Source of the DNA: Melieria omissa | Lineage: Eukaryota; Arthropoda; Insecta; Diptera; Ulidiidae | Direction of reading: 5' to 3' | NCBI GenBank assembly: GCA_963971225.1 | Contig: OZ020269.1 | Location: forward strand, 98,998,405 to 99,062,404 | Length of the DNA stretch: 64,000 nucleotides | Part shown: positions 21,559 through 33,599 of the stretch, piece after piece | Layout of the letters: each line of letters opens with the position of its first letter | How positions within the stretch are numbered: position 1 is the first letter of the stretch | The notes under the pieces: generated by a model | Told to the model about the DNA's origin: nothing | What the model saw: the letters and a program-made list of their open reading frames with translations, nothing else | Database searches by the model: none | Program-made: the position numbers and the translations under genes

Positions 21559-22078
21559 CCCTTTCGGTTATTCTATGCCATATGGCATAGTCTCTTTTCA
21601 GTGCCTGTTTTAGGTCAAAAACTTGTGGATACTATATTTTTATATTTTTGTATTTTTCTCTGAAGATTTTTATGCCAAATAATGAAAAAAATATTTTGAT
21701 TAGTGTACCAAGTAACTTGTAAGGGTTCAGAAAGTGCGCAGCCCTATCGAGCTGCGTATTTTACAAAAAGAGGTCACTTCGTACTTTTATTTATTCTATT
21801 GCAAAAATCAATTTATTTTATAGGTTTATGTAAGTAATCTAGTAGGTATTTATTGCTTTAGTAAGTGTAAAAAAAGTTACATCCAAAAAAAAAGTTTACT
21901 AAGGCTGTACGATTTTTTTTATTTTTTACTATGCCATATTTCATGATGCCCAAAAACCACTTTTGCGAACAATATTTTAAAAAATTAGTTTTGATTGTTC
22001 ATTATGTAGGCTTAAACAGTAATAAAATGGAAAATAATGACTTTTAAAGTTACAAACAAAAAAGAAGTACCAAAAGGG
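21559..22078. mobile_element. TTAA-flanked MITE (piggyBac-like)
   Basis: 520 bp between TTAA sites (21555-21558, 22079-22082), with ends CCCTTTCGGT and (reverse) CCCTTTTGGT. A palindrome ATGCCATATGGCAT lies close to the left end. No coding potential. A related left end occurs at 29206. Confidence 0.7.
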
Positions 22079-22600
22079 TTAAGAAGAAGTTCAATTTAGG
22101 CTGCCGTCAGCAACTTTTAGCGCTTTGCCGAAAGTCAATTTCGAAGCGGTAGACAGGTGGAAACTGATCGTTAGCCTTAAGCCGTAAATATGCAAACATA
22201 CACACACACAAACACACAGGGACACACATACATGTGCACATTTGAATATTTTACACGGGCACATGGCAGTTGAATGAGCTCTCACTCGCACACCCAGCAT
22301 GCTTGGCTCAGCACACATAACTACACACACACAAACACAACCACAGACACAGACGTTCGTATCGGCCTGACACTTTAGTCAGCAGCAAAGCGTGCACCTT
22401 TAGGCGTAAATATTTCGCCGGGCATATTATCGTGAATTTTTTTCCGTTTGGAATGTCAGTCGAGTTGTTGAGTTGGCTAAGCTGCAATTTTGACATTCGC
22501 AGCATCAGTAACACATCAGGTGAGAAGTCGTAATGTGGAATTATGTGTGTATGTCGAGAACACTTTGACTTAAATAAAATTGCGTTGCACAACTACAGCA

Positions 22601-22632
22601 ACAAACACACACACACACACACACATACACAA
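22601..22632. repeat. (CA)n microsatellite
   Basis: A run of CA dinucleotides. Similar short runs occur at 14405, 31050 and 58640; they are common simple repeats. Confidence 0.9.
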
Positions 22633-23485
22633 ACATGCCGTTTGCACAGCATTTTGATTTTTGCCACCAAATCAAATTTGTGCGATTTGGCGTAATACGT
22701 GTCGTGACTTGCATTTAGTGCCGAGTTAATTTCCTTGAGTGCATCAGGTTTATGCTGTTTGTCTTTGTTTTTGCATTACCGATAAACCTTAAAGGCTGCC
22801 GCAATCGATTCGATGTGATCAGGTTTTTTTAATTCTTTTTGGTAGCATACTTTGTGGCGCTATGAGCGCAAAATTTCACATAATTTGAATAAAAACACAA
22901 TTTTTATTAATTATACGTGAGTGATGGCTTTGAGCTGCCGCTTGGCCTTCAAACGTGCATACGAAAGTATCGAAAACAACACAAAAACAGTGTGAAATTT
23001 TATGAAGTACGGAAGACGCTAGTAAGATGAATGAAGACGTATTGCCAGCGTCAGCTGGTTATTAATTACATTTTTTTTAATAAATCAATGGCAAAAATAT
23101 GAACTTACTTCGCTTGCAGCAGCAGCAGTATGAATTTATGTTAATGTGTGCAAATTATAATTTTGTAGACATTTTTATTACAATAATTACTAAAGACTAT
23201 TTGAATTATTAAAGCAAAGGACTATCAATAAGTTGTATTTTTATTTATTTATTTATGTATTTATTTAAGCCATTCGAACAACAAAGTACACAGGGTAGAA
23301 AAATGTATATAAAAAATATATAAAATATAAAACATATATATATAATGAGAAAACAAGTACAAATTAGTATAACAATTTGAATAAGTATAATAAAAATTAA
23401 TTAATTCTTTAACTTTAATTTATTTTAATGTTTATTATATGAATTAAAAATTATATGTAAAAGTGCACTTGCTTATTCTACTGTT

Positions 23486-23560
23486 ACGAAAATTTATTTC
23501 TGCTGACCAGCGCAGGTGTAGTTCGTATCGCTGGATTATGCCAAAGTAAATTACACTGAA
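23486..23560. repeat. Dispersed repeat X, copy 2
   Basis: TGTTACGAAAATTTATTTC, then CTGACCAGCGCAGGTGTAG, then TCGTATCGCTGGATTATGCC. It matches 19497-19585 in reverse orientation and the palindrome at 35032-35372. The TGTTACGAAAATT edge suggests an LTR terminus. Confidence 0.55.
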
Positions 23561-23865
23561 AAACTTTAACGCAATTTACCAAAAGTAGATACTTTTTTAC
23601 AATTTTTCACAGTTATTTTATTTCACTTAATTAATTAATGAATTAGTTAATTAATTTTACTAATTATTTAATTAATTTTACTGATTAATAATGAATTAAT
23701 CCGTAATTTTAGTGATAAAATAATTAATTTTATTTTTTCAATTATTTAATTTTACAGATTCACTAGTCACTAGTCACTTGCAAATCACTGTATTTGCACT
23801 GTATGCATGAATGCTTTTCCAAGCATACTTTTAGGCATGCACTTTGGAGTACGGCAAACTTGCTA

Positions 23866-24284
23866 CGTGGGCAGTCCGATAAGTACTTAGCCCGATAGTG
23901 CCACTATCGCAAGAGAAATTTATTATCGTGTAGGACATCCTCGTAGACGGATTTGTAGTTTTGTTTTGACCGCGTGTGGAAACGAACCTGTCCGCGGATT
24001 TTAGAAAAAATGGAAAAAGAGCAATATCGGTCGGTGATTCGCCAAATTGGTCGCATTAGGCTACGAACAGCTGCCCCATCCGTATCTCCGTATTCTCCAG
24101 ATTTGGCCCCGTTTGACTTCTTTTTGTTTCCAAACTTGAAAAAGTCACTAGCCAGGCAGAAATTTGAGTCGAATGAGTAGGTTATCGCCGCCGTTGAAAG
24201 TAGAGTACGTTGAGAAATAAATCGCCACTTTTCCAAAATTTTCGTTTTTCTTTTGTAGGCTAAGTACTTATCGGACCACCCACG
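23866..24284 (+). mobile_element. Internally deleted mariner inside the solo LTR
   Basis: Inverted ends CGTGGG..GTCCGATAAG of about 28 bp, TA on both sides. The interior joins the transposase start (MEKEQYRSVIR) to the third-Asp region (YSPDLAPFDFFLFPNLK). The catalytic core between them is deleted. It lies at a site that is uninterrupted in LTR copy B. Confidence 0.8.
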
Positions 24285-24399
24285 TATAATTCCGATAGGG
24301 CGAGGATGGTTCGCGAAGGTGATGAGCTGTGCTAAAACAATCGAGATAGAGAGTACAACTAGAATGTGCAAGAAACATCGACGCGATAAGAAAACAAGT

Positions 24400-24412
24400 A
24401 TAAAAGGCAGCA
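24400..24412 (+). promoter_or_regulatory. LTR TATA box, copy A
   Basis: TATAAAAGGCAGC, conserved in copy B at 30180. AATAAAG follows about 100 bp downstream (24498), as in an LTR promoter and polyadenylation unit. Confidence 0.6.
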
Positions 24413-24624
24413 GTGTGCAGCGCAGAGGGTCGAGTCTGTGTTGAGCAAGCAAAGGCGAAACATGCAATAGTAGTAGTAACAAGTGTAAATTTGTAAATAA
24501 AGCGATTGTTGGTTCTTGACTGCGTTTGCGCTGAGTAACTGAAGTAGTTGTATTTTCAAGCACAATTCAAAAACGAACTTAGAGAAGTAATTTTCGTAAC
24601 AATATTTTAAAATATCTAATACAA

Positions 24625-25640
24625 AGTCTGCCCCACGAAAAAACTAGACTGCTCAAAAACAAAAAACAAATATTTTTCTTGCAAAATTCATTCATTTTTT
24701 TCAAAATAGTTTCCTTCTCCTTCGATACAACGTTTTGCACAATTAATTACATCATCGAATCATTTTTTGAGGCCATCTGTATCCATCGTTTTCAAAATTT
24801 CGGTCCTCGTTTTTCTAAATTGCTTCAACATGTGAACATGGTTGTCCTTTTATCGACAAATGTATTTTACTGAACAGATAGAAGTCACACGGAACCAAGT
24901 CAGGTGAGTAGGGCGAGTGATTGATGGTAAAAATGGACCAGAACATATGACCAAAAAATCGGTTACCAAGTTGGATCGATGAGACGTTTTGTTTCATTTT
25001 CAGTGTATTGTGGCCTCATAGGACGTATACGATCCAGCAAACGCCTCATAACATCAACATAAAACACTTCATTAACAATTTGCCCAGTTGAGAGAAATTT
25101 TTTGTGAAAGATTGTTCCGCGATCGTCGAAACAAATCAACATTGATTCTACTTTTGACTTCTCAAGACAACTTTTTTAAAAACCGATTTGTCTCGGTGCT
25201 TCCATTTGGCACTTTGCCGCTTGGTTTCAGGATCATAATGAAAACACCGGGTCTCGTCACCAGTAACAATCGAAAATTTTAAGTTTAGATGCTTTTTTGA
25301 TTTTCTAATAAGGTCCTTGAAATGTTAAATTCGCAGCGAGTTTTTGTAATTAGTCAACTTGTGTAAAATAAAGCGCCCGCACACCTTCTGCAGATGTAAA
25401 TGGTCGGTCTAAATGAGATGAATTGAGTTTTTGAACATATTCAATTCCATTTTTAAGTATCGGAATGACGATTTTCGCGCGTTTTTGATGAGTTCAAGCA
25501 CTTCGTAACTACGGTATTGGAATAACCTGGAACCGCTTGAATCATTCATGTAATCTGGCACGAAATTAACAATCATCACCATACACTTGTTTCATCAAAT
25601 TGATAATTCGAGATTGTCCAATTATAAATCACGATTTCGA
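24625..25640 (-). pseudogene. mariner transposase pseudogene
   Basis: Minus-strand frames give, in order, FSIVTGDETRCFHYDPETKR (first Asp in TGDET), ICFDDRGTIFHKKFLSTGQ, VNEVFYVDVMRRLLDRIRP and YSPDLVPCDFYLFSKI (third Asp). The second-Asp segment is not recognisable, and stops and frameshifts separate the blocks. It abuts the solo LTR on its left. The N-terminal region is poorly preserved near 25400-25600. Confidence 0.7.
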
Positions 25641-25959
25641 CTCTCAAATTACATAATCTTATGTCAGGGTTAGGTTCACAAAAGTTAATTTCCGACTGTG
25701 TCAATTTATCTATTAGTTAATTTTTCTCTCTCGCTCCATGTTCTCTGCTTTTCACATAAGAATGACCCCCAATCAGACACAAGAAAGAGAGAGAGATGAT
25801 TTTAGTGTAATTAAAGTCCCACACGGAGTGGGTTGTTTATTTTCAATGCATTCCAAATCTAATAAAAAAAACATCATAGACATCTTTATTTCACAGCTAT
25901 ACCTGTTGAGTTCATTGAACTGAGTAAGACCAAAAAATTCTTTCCAAGTCCATTAGACA

Positions 25960-26600
25960 TGATTTAGTGTTGTATGGAGATTCTTAATAATGGTTTCTCG
26001 ATGCTTCGCAACCTCACATTTTATACGGTTTGGTGAAAAAGTGCATGAGCCAAAAAATTGTGGGGCTAGACTGGTGCCGAATGGCATCGTATCAAAAAAG
26101 CTGGGAAATTCGAAAAATTGCTCCACAGCTGGTCAGAAGTTGCTCTTAGAGGGTTAAAACCTATGACTGGCCCCCACTAGATTTCTCTCCTAAACATTTC
26201 TTTCAAACATATTTATACTCCATCTCCAACACTTAATGGGGCTGCCATACAAAATGATCGATTTTATAGAATAGACTCCAATTTCTTCGAGGTTGGTCCC
26301 AGACGTGTCAAATGTATGACCGACACACATTTATTTTCCCTTACAAATGTTTCTTCCAAACATACCTACCCGCTATCTCCAAGTTTTAAGGGAGCTGCCA
26401 TACAAAACTGGCCATTTTCTATGCAATTGGCTTCCCACTTGTAAATCTATTAGTTAAGTAAGCAATGAAACATCGTTTCTCGGAAACTACTGAACCGATT
26501 TGAATGATTTATTCAGCGATCGCCAACATTCTTGAGTACAAAAAATTCAAAATTAATTAGGGTTCAAAAGTTCACCACCAAAGGGCGTCTCCCATACGAT
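25960..26600. repeat. Dispersed repeat R, copy 1 (A-B part)
   Basis: Part A (about 25960-26450, with CCCTCTAAGAGCAACTTC reversed and AAAACTGGCCATTTTCTATG) is followed by part B (26455-26570, GGAAACTACTGAACCGATTT, TTCAGCGATCGCCAACATTC). In the copy at 40990-41690 part B precedes an inverted part A. Unclassified. Confidence 0.65.
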
Positions 26601-28300
26601 TGGAGTTGTGAGGTTGTTAACTTTTGGGTTTCTACGAAGCAAAAATTTAAATGTATTGTCGAAACCACATTAAGGGGGATAGCCACCCAATTCGAACTGT
26701 CTATCAACTACTCTTTAAACTAATTAAAATGTAAATATATACAAATAGACAAACCTTAATCTTACCTAACTCCACATTCAGAGTTCCTTTAAAACTAAAC
26801 TCAAACACCAACATCTGAGCTCAACTTCCTGTTAGACTGCGAATTCATTTTCCAATATTTATCTTGACTGCCCGATTAATGCTTTGACACTGTCCTAAAG
26901 CCTAAATTTAGGCGCAATACAAATGTCACATTTTATTAAAGTCATACAGCGCTAAATTGCCGATGATCGTCATAAATTCTAGGTGTGCTCGACACACACA
27001 GACACACATATGAATATGAACATACAACTCAACTCGGTCCCGAGACCATATGTGCTCATAAATAGACTAACACTTAATGCCCACGTTTGTACCTGTATAC
27101 ATATTTATGTACGATGGAACGCTGCAATTTATTGACTTGGTAACTTTGCACCAGTCAATAACATAAATCGTTGCAATTTTATTTATGTTTAGGCCCATAA
27201 GCTGCCTAAGCTTAGCACTGATGTGGTTCACACACTCACACACACACTTATATAAAGTTTGCAACCAGCCGGAACGCCGCACAAACACTCAAATAGTCGC
27301 TGTGGGTTTTTGTTTCAGTTGTGGTTTATGATAATCAATTTATGGTTCATTTACTCTGCCACATCATAAGCAAAGTTGTGTGTGTCGCCGCATGCAGCCA
27401 ACTAAATCATGTAATCATAGTCAACCCGCTGCCAGCCAGTCAAGGCTGCTGCTGTGTCTAATCGCGTTAAATCGCTCTGCGCCAACACACACACAGACAC
27501 CGCCATGCAATTGCAGTGATTACGCATCAATTTATCGATAACAAATTTTATCGTTAATCAGCGGGCAATTTCCCATTAATGCCACATTAACTGCATACGC
27601 GCGAATCCTTTTAGCGCAATGCTGCGTGGCGAATCGATGCGGCATATGTGGTATATGTGCATATTTGTGTGTGTTAGTATGTGTGTGTGTTGGCTGTTGG
27701 TGCGCCATAAATACGCGCACACCTCGCACATGCACGCTTGGCTAACGTTGCGTATGAGCAATTTTAAAGCCATTCGCCAAGTGTGCGATTTCGGCCGTTT
27801 AAATTGATATATATTTGTGTGCGTGTTTGTGTGTGTCTGGTACCATTAAAAGGTTAAAAGGCCGACAATAAAGCAAAGATAATGAGGTTATCGATTTTTG
27901 TGTTTATTTCTTGCGTCGTTGTTGTGGCGGAAGTTAGTTCGTTGGTTGGTTGAATTATGGGAGGTTGAGCACTCTGATTGTGTGCGTTTGGTGTGAATTA
28001 AAGTATTTGGTGTTTTGGGTTAGTGAAAGCCGTGTGCAATGATGGAATGGTCATGAAAGTAGTTGGATGAACAAAGTACAGAGTGTGCCATAATTTTGTC
28101 GATTGAAGAGTTTTCAGATTTATGAACCAAATGACTTTAGTAAACAAGTTTTTCGAACGTGAACTCAATAAAATTTTAACCATAATTCGGTAAACACTGA
28201 AACAATGCGACAATATAGTGAAAATAGTCATTCAGTTGTGTTAACTCAACGTACATATTGCCCAAAATTTTAACCAACAAGCACTGTCTGACAACACTAT
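26600..28300. other. Non-coding stretch
   Basis: No gene recognised. (CA)-rich and (TG)-rich runs at 27230-27250 and 27660-27690 produce overlapping short ORFs on both strands. 27380-27620 is less AT-rich than its surroundings but shows no coding signal. Confidence 0.4.
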
Positions 28301-28309
28301 TCATCATTT

Positions 28310-28860
28310 AGTGGCAAATTTTGTTAAATTCGTGACAGTAGTAGTAGTAACTCGCTTCATGCCGTTCATCAACGTCGAAATTGTTGCAATGAGCTGGTTG
28401 AAGCATTAGGTGAGAGTTTTTCTGAGAATCCCACATTTTTGGATTAGTTTAACCACCTTGCGGCGCATTTTGAAGAATGATTTGCATTGGTTTTCACAGA
28501 AAGTGTAATTAACTCAAAGAATATTTGCCGATTAACCTCAATTGCTCGAATGGTTAAACTGTCGTTAAGAAGCAAAATTGCAGCATTTAATTTTAATTTA
28601 ATTTTATTTTAATTTTAATTTTAATTTTAATTTTAATTTTAATTTTAATTTAAAATTTAATTTACACACGAGATCCATGACTCACTTTTGTATGACTAGA
28701 AAGTCATCATTGGACCATTTTTCTTCAGAGAAATCAAAACTAGTTGATGGAAATTGATATCAGTGAATGTTGGCTGAGTCTGCCCACAAATGTATGCAAC
28801 AAATTTGGATGGTTACTGGTTTCAACAAGACGCACAGTGATTTATTCCATAAACAAAATT
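28310..28860 (+). pseudogene. mariner-like transposase pseudogene
   Basis: Plus-strand frames read ALGESFSENPTF, then SLTTLRRILKNDLHW (helix-turn-helix end), and further on IIGPFFFREI and LDGYWFQQDA (the FQQDGA second-Asp box). A (TTTTAA)n stretch at 28590-28655 and stops interrupt it. The C-terminal region is missing. Confidence 0.6.
28590..28655. repeat. (TTTTAA)n microsatellite
   Basis: About ten hexamer repeats inside the mariner-like pseudogene. Confidence 0.85.
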
Positions 28861-29205
28861 CAAAAAATTTATAGTATCAGAATTTAACGATTTTGATGTC
28901 ATTTGAAAGGTCATTTGATGGCAACTAAGAAAACCCAAAAAATTTGTGTAAAAAAATAATTACTGCCCAAAGTCGAAACTTTTTTTTTACAAAAACATCC
29001 AAACACAAGTTTTCTGTTCTTTGTTTTAGTCTATTGAGTCAAAACAATCGTAATTAAAGATGCTTAAGAAACAGTTGCTGAAACTTTCAATAAAAATTAA
29101 CAGTTGATCTGATTATTTTCGCTTTTAATGTTTTCTTAAAATTCTCATAGCTGAGGCTTTTATTTCTATTTTATTTTAAACATGTTTTCTGTTTTTAAGT
29201 CTATT

Positions 29206-29260
29206 AACACTTTCGCTATTTTCTTGCCATATGGCACATTGCTACTTTGTGAACGTCTGA
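29206..29260. mobile_element. TTAA-type element end, left end only
   Basis: TTAACACTTTCGCTATTTTC followed by TTGCCATATGGCA resembles the left end of the MITE at 21559 (TTAACCCTTTCGGTTATT then TGCCATATGGCA). I could not find the right end. Confidence 0.35.
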
Positions 29261-30004
29261 GCTCTCTGTGGTTTCAAGAATAAATTTTTTGTTGGTCCAT
29301 AGAACAGTTTGAAGTTTTAGAAAAAATACGAAATTAATAAACTGAATATTGAAGTTTAAAGAAGAGAAGTATACACGTTTTTTTAATGGTAGATCTTGAC
29401 ATAGAAAAGGAAGAAGAAGCAGAAAGCTTTAGATAACTTTTTAATTTGATGTTTTCTTTCAATTTAGATATCTTTTTTTAATTTTGGCTGAAATAAATGA
29501 AGAAATATCCAAATTTTCGTTATGCGTAAAAAGTTTTATGTTTAAGTAATTATTACAGCCGCAACGATGTGGTTGCTCTCATAGAAAAACGCTCTAAAAT
29601 ACAGGGTCAAGTACAACAATTAAAAAATTTCTTATGGAATGTTGCTAATAAAATCACAAAAAGTTGCTGAAACTTTCAATATAAAATAAGAATTGATGTA
29701 GGCATTTTAATGTTTTCTTAAAATTTTAATAGCTGATGCTTCTATTTCAATATTAAATTAAATAATTTTTTGAAATTAAAAACCTGAAAAATGGCAAAAC
29801 TTCGTGCAAAATATCTAAAAAATATGTGAAAGTATGTTCCTGGATTTTTGTGTATTTTGAGAAGCACAAGAAAGACTTCTTTGTCGAATAATGTCAACAC
29901 ATCCTCCGATAAATTCCGATCTCAGAAAAGATTTCAATTTGAAAGGTGATCTAAACATCTCTTTTTCACAAAGCATATTATAACGATGAGGCACCCTGTC
30001 GCTG

Positions 30005-30422
30005 TGCTATGCATGAATGCTTTTACGGGCATACTTTTAGGCACGCACTTTAGAGTACGGCAGACTTGGTATAATTCGATATGGCAAGGTTGGCTCGCGA
30101 TGGTAGTGGGATGTGCGAGAACGATCGAGGGATAGTCCAATTGGAATGAGCGAAGACAATAGGCGCGGTAAGCAAACAAGTATAAAAGGCAGCCGGGTAC
30201 AGCGCAGAGGGTACAGGGTACAGTCCTATTTGAACAAGCAAAGGTGAAGCATGGAATAGTCCAAAAAGTAATAGCAAGTGTAAAGACAAGCCAAGTGTAA
30301 ATTTGTAAATAAAGTAATTGCTGGTTTTGGAATGCGTTTTGCGTTGAGTAATTGAAGTGGTTTTATTTTTTGAAGCACAATCCAGAGAGACGAATAAGCC
30401 TAGAAAACTAATTTTCGTAACA
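30005..30422 (+). mobile_element. Solo LTR, copy B
   Basis: About 418 bp, intact relative to copy A: GCATACTTTTAGGC near the 5' side, TATAAAAGGCAGC at 30180, AATAAAG at 30307, 3' edge TTTTCGTAACA. No adjoining retrotransposon genes are visible, so it is a solo LTR. The superfamily is not determinable from the LTR alone. Confidence 0.75.
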
Positions 30423-30767
30423 ATATTTTATTCATCTCTGAAAGTATGTAATCAAAATGACGTGTGGTGTCAAAAACTTGTCACCCAGATCTCCAGATTT
30501 CACCTGTCCAGATATCCTTTTTTAGGGTTATTTGAAAAGCAAAATGTACGTCAGCAATCCTCCAACTATTGAGCTCAAGAAAAGCATTTGTGCTGAAATT
30601 TGTCCTGAAATAGCCCAAAATGCTCGAAAAAGTGATGGAACATGCAACAAAAGGACACATTTTGCTTGAGTCACTAAAGCGACTTCATGATTGATGTTTT
30701 ATTCAAAATGAATAAAAATACATCATAGATATATGAAAATCGAAAATGACCTGACCCTGTACCTTAG

Positions 30768-30850
30768 GTTAGGTTACTTTGGTTAAGTTCCTGGATATGG
30801 GACTTGTCGAAGGACACACTTACCGTTGCTCACACTAACACTCGCCGTTG
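30768..30850 (-). mobile_element. LINE 3' end fragment
   Basis: CTTAGGTTAGGTTAC followed by GGATATGGGACTTGTCGAAG. Read on the minus strand, a short 3' UTR piece ends in CCTAA-type repeats, the same tail as at 46487 and 59204. Confidence 0.4.
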
Positions 30851-31079
30851 GATACCACATGAAAAATTTCTATTTTACTGCACTTTGAAGGGGTTTTATT
30901 TCAATAGATATAAATATTAAAGCCTTCCAAGCAGACCTGTGTGCTTTTTGTCAGTTCGAAGTCTGTCTATCAATCACACACAACAGACAGACGTAAACAA
31001 CACGTGCCAGAATTAATTTATTTCATTTTGCACGCAGCTGTTGCGCCCACACACACACACACACACACTCACACATAGA

Positions 31080-33200
31080 GCTGAAAACTTCCGCTTAATT
31101 TGACGGAAATTCTAACCAAATTAATACGCAGCCACATATACACACACACACAAATACATACACACAACGACAATAACAACTCGTTTGGCTAATATATAAA
31201 CCGCATTCTTATGCAATTTAGATCATTCATGTTGGCCACAAGACCAACCACAACAACAACCACTATTCAAACAACAAAAGTCAACACTAAAAGACTAAAA
31301 CTACAATAACAATAACAACAACAATGACAATGTATGCAGACAATGCTGCCATCATAAATGCAGCAACCAGAAAACTCTTCATCAAACAAACAAACAAACA
31401 TGTGATGTGATAAGTGCAATAAGTGTGGACAGTCAAATTATGGCCAAACGTGCACACAATTACTGTCACAATGACATTAATATACAAATATTTACATACA
31501 AATAACCACAGACTTATGCATCAGTCGCCGTTCACATGTCTGTGAGTGTGTGTGAGTGTGTATGTTTTTGGTGGCAATGACAGACAAAACCAATTATGTC
31601 TCACATTAATGATGAGCGCTTCAAATAAATTGACCAGCCGAAATCGAAACAGTGCAAAAGAGAAGCAACAACAACTCAAAAGGATCAACACTTCGACCAG
31701 ACACTCGTCTGTGCTGCGTTTAGTTGGCACGTTATTTCGCCTCTTTTTTGGTCCTTTCAATGGCTTATTTTGTCGAGACATTCGTTTCTTCATTAGTTTG
31801 AAGGCAGAGCTAGGGATTTGTGTTTGTAATTACTGAAATATAATTAAAGATTTAATACGTTATTTCTTTTTTGGAAATATTTTTTGAATTTTGCTGAAAT
31901 TTGTTTGCTAAAGTCTTCTTTAATGCTAATATTTTCTATAGAAACAGTCTACATAGTTGACTTTCTGAGTTAACTTTTTCATATTTCCATAATATTTTTC
32001 ATAATTCTTTTTGTTCTTTTTTCTTTCTTCTTTTTTCTCAATTTTTTCTTTCTTTTGCTTTTTTCTTTTCGGGTTTCTTGTTTTAAATTATAGTAGAACA
32101 GCAGATTAGTTATCTTACTTTTCTTTGGTTCACTATTATTTTCAATCACTTCTTCTTTCATTCCTTACTTTTTTCTAGTAAACAATACGCCCTTCACTTG
32201 TTTTCATTGTCACAATTTCCCCGTCCAAACTAAACAATAATGAATGACGGAAATTGCATTAGTGTGTTGACTTCCGGCTACCATTTTGCCATCCCACTGC
32301 TCATAAGTCCGCAATGCTTACTCACCCACGGCATGCGGTACGACTAGCTGTACTTGACCTATTGACCAAATCAATAACCGACACATTTTTTTTCTTAACG
32401 CAAAATACACATCAACCATTTGGCCAAAATGTCAGCAGACTCTGTTCTTCTTTTGGTTTTTCTTTGTCTGTCTGTGTAGTCTTATTTTTTTCGAAATCTC
32501 TTGCTCGTGTTTCAGATTTGTTGTGGTCTATGATTTGTGGCGCCACATTTGTTTGCATATTCCGGCTTAAGTGCAATTTTTTATGTCCCAGTGACCAACT
32601 TCAAGTCTCGCTTAGCCGCGTTCAGACTCGTTCAGTTGCATGCGAACAGCTCAATCATTCGTCTCTCGGTCGTTTTGCGTGTCTGACTAATTGAACGCAT
32701 CAGCAAATCTGTTTGCATCGTTTTGACCTTTTCGTTGACATGATTATGACAACAACAACAACTACTGCTCGTTTGGGGAATAGCATGAATAAGTGTGGTT
32801 GTGTTGCTGTGGCTGCAAACGTTGGCCACAAATTGTTATTGGCTTGGCGGGCCACATTTGCTTTTATTAATTTTTATGTCAAATTTGTTTGCTGTGAAGA
32901 TTTTGTTTTTAGGCGACTTGCAATTAGATCGTTGGCGTATGAATGGCAAATGGCGCCAATTGGGAATTGAAGGTTAGTGCACTGTTGGCGTTGAACGGCA
33001 AAGTGGGTGAACTTTGACTGTGTTAATTAAATAATTTTTGCTTAAAGTTCAATTGGATCAGCAGATAAGTTTGGTATTTTTTTGTTATAGTAGCAGTTGC
33101 CGTTCTTATCAGCATGGAAAATTGTGTTAATTTTGTGATTGTTGTTCTTTTTACTTCATACATGAATTTTTTGGTTGAACTTATATTGCCAGAAAAAAAA
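31080..33200. other. Non-coding stretch
   Basis: (CA)n and (CAA)n tracts, an A/T-rich polypyrimidine stretch at 31990-32090, and moderately GC-rich sequence at 32580-32960. The region near 32630 has an initiator-like GTTCAGTTG, but no TATA or positioned DPE that I trust. Overlapping ORFs on both strands are unrecognised. Confidence 0.35.
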
Positions 33201-33220
33201 ACTATCTTCACTTCTCTTAA

Positions 33221-33563
33221 GATAAAACAAAATAAAATAAAATTAAATTAAATTAAATTAAATTAAATTAAATTAAAAAAAATAAAATAAAATCACTTAA
33301 AATAAAACAAAATGAAATAAAATAAAATAAAATAAAATAAAATAAAATAAAATAAAATAAAATAAAATAAAATAAAATAAAATAAAATAAAATAAAACAA
33401 AATAAAATAAAATAAAATAAAACAAAATAAAATAAAATAAAATAAAATAAAATAAAATAAAAAAAAATAAAATAACATAAAATAAAATAAAATAAAATAA
33501 AATAAAATAAAATAAAATAAAATACTAATAATAAAATAAAAAATACAATAAAATAAAATAAAT
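33221..33563. repeat. (AAAAT)n pentanucleotide satellite, block 1
   Basis: About 340 bp of AAAAT units with a sub-block of AATTA near 33241-33275 and a few AAAAC variants. Minus-strand ORFs full of Phe, Tyr, Ile and Leu are artefacts of the repeat. Confidence 0.97.
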
Positions 33564-33599
33564 AGCAACAGCGAAACCTACTCACATGTGAAGCGTCCA

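Larger units (their letters stand above)
23798..24603 (+). mobile_element. Solo LTR, copy A, with nested mariner
   Basis: Shared with copy B (30005-30422): TATGCATGAATGCTTTT, GCATACTTTTAGGC, ACAAGTATAAAAGGCAGC (TATA box), GCGCAGAGGGT, AAATTTGTAAATAAAG (poly(A) signal) and the 3' edge TTTTCGTAACA. Promoter then polyadenylation signal, without internal genes, is LTR architecture. Without the inserted mariner it is about 385 bp. Confidence 0.75.

Noticed and set aside
32600..32680. Possible promoter with initiator GTTCAGTTG
   Set aside because: No TATA, no correctly spaced downstream element and no following exon that I can support.
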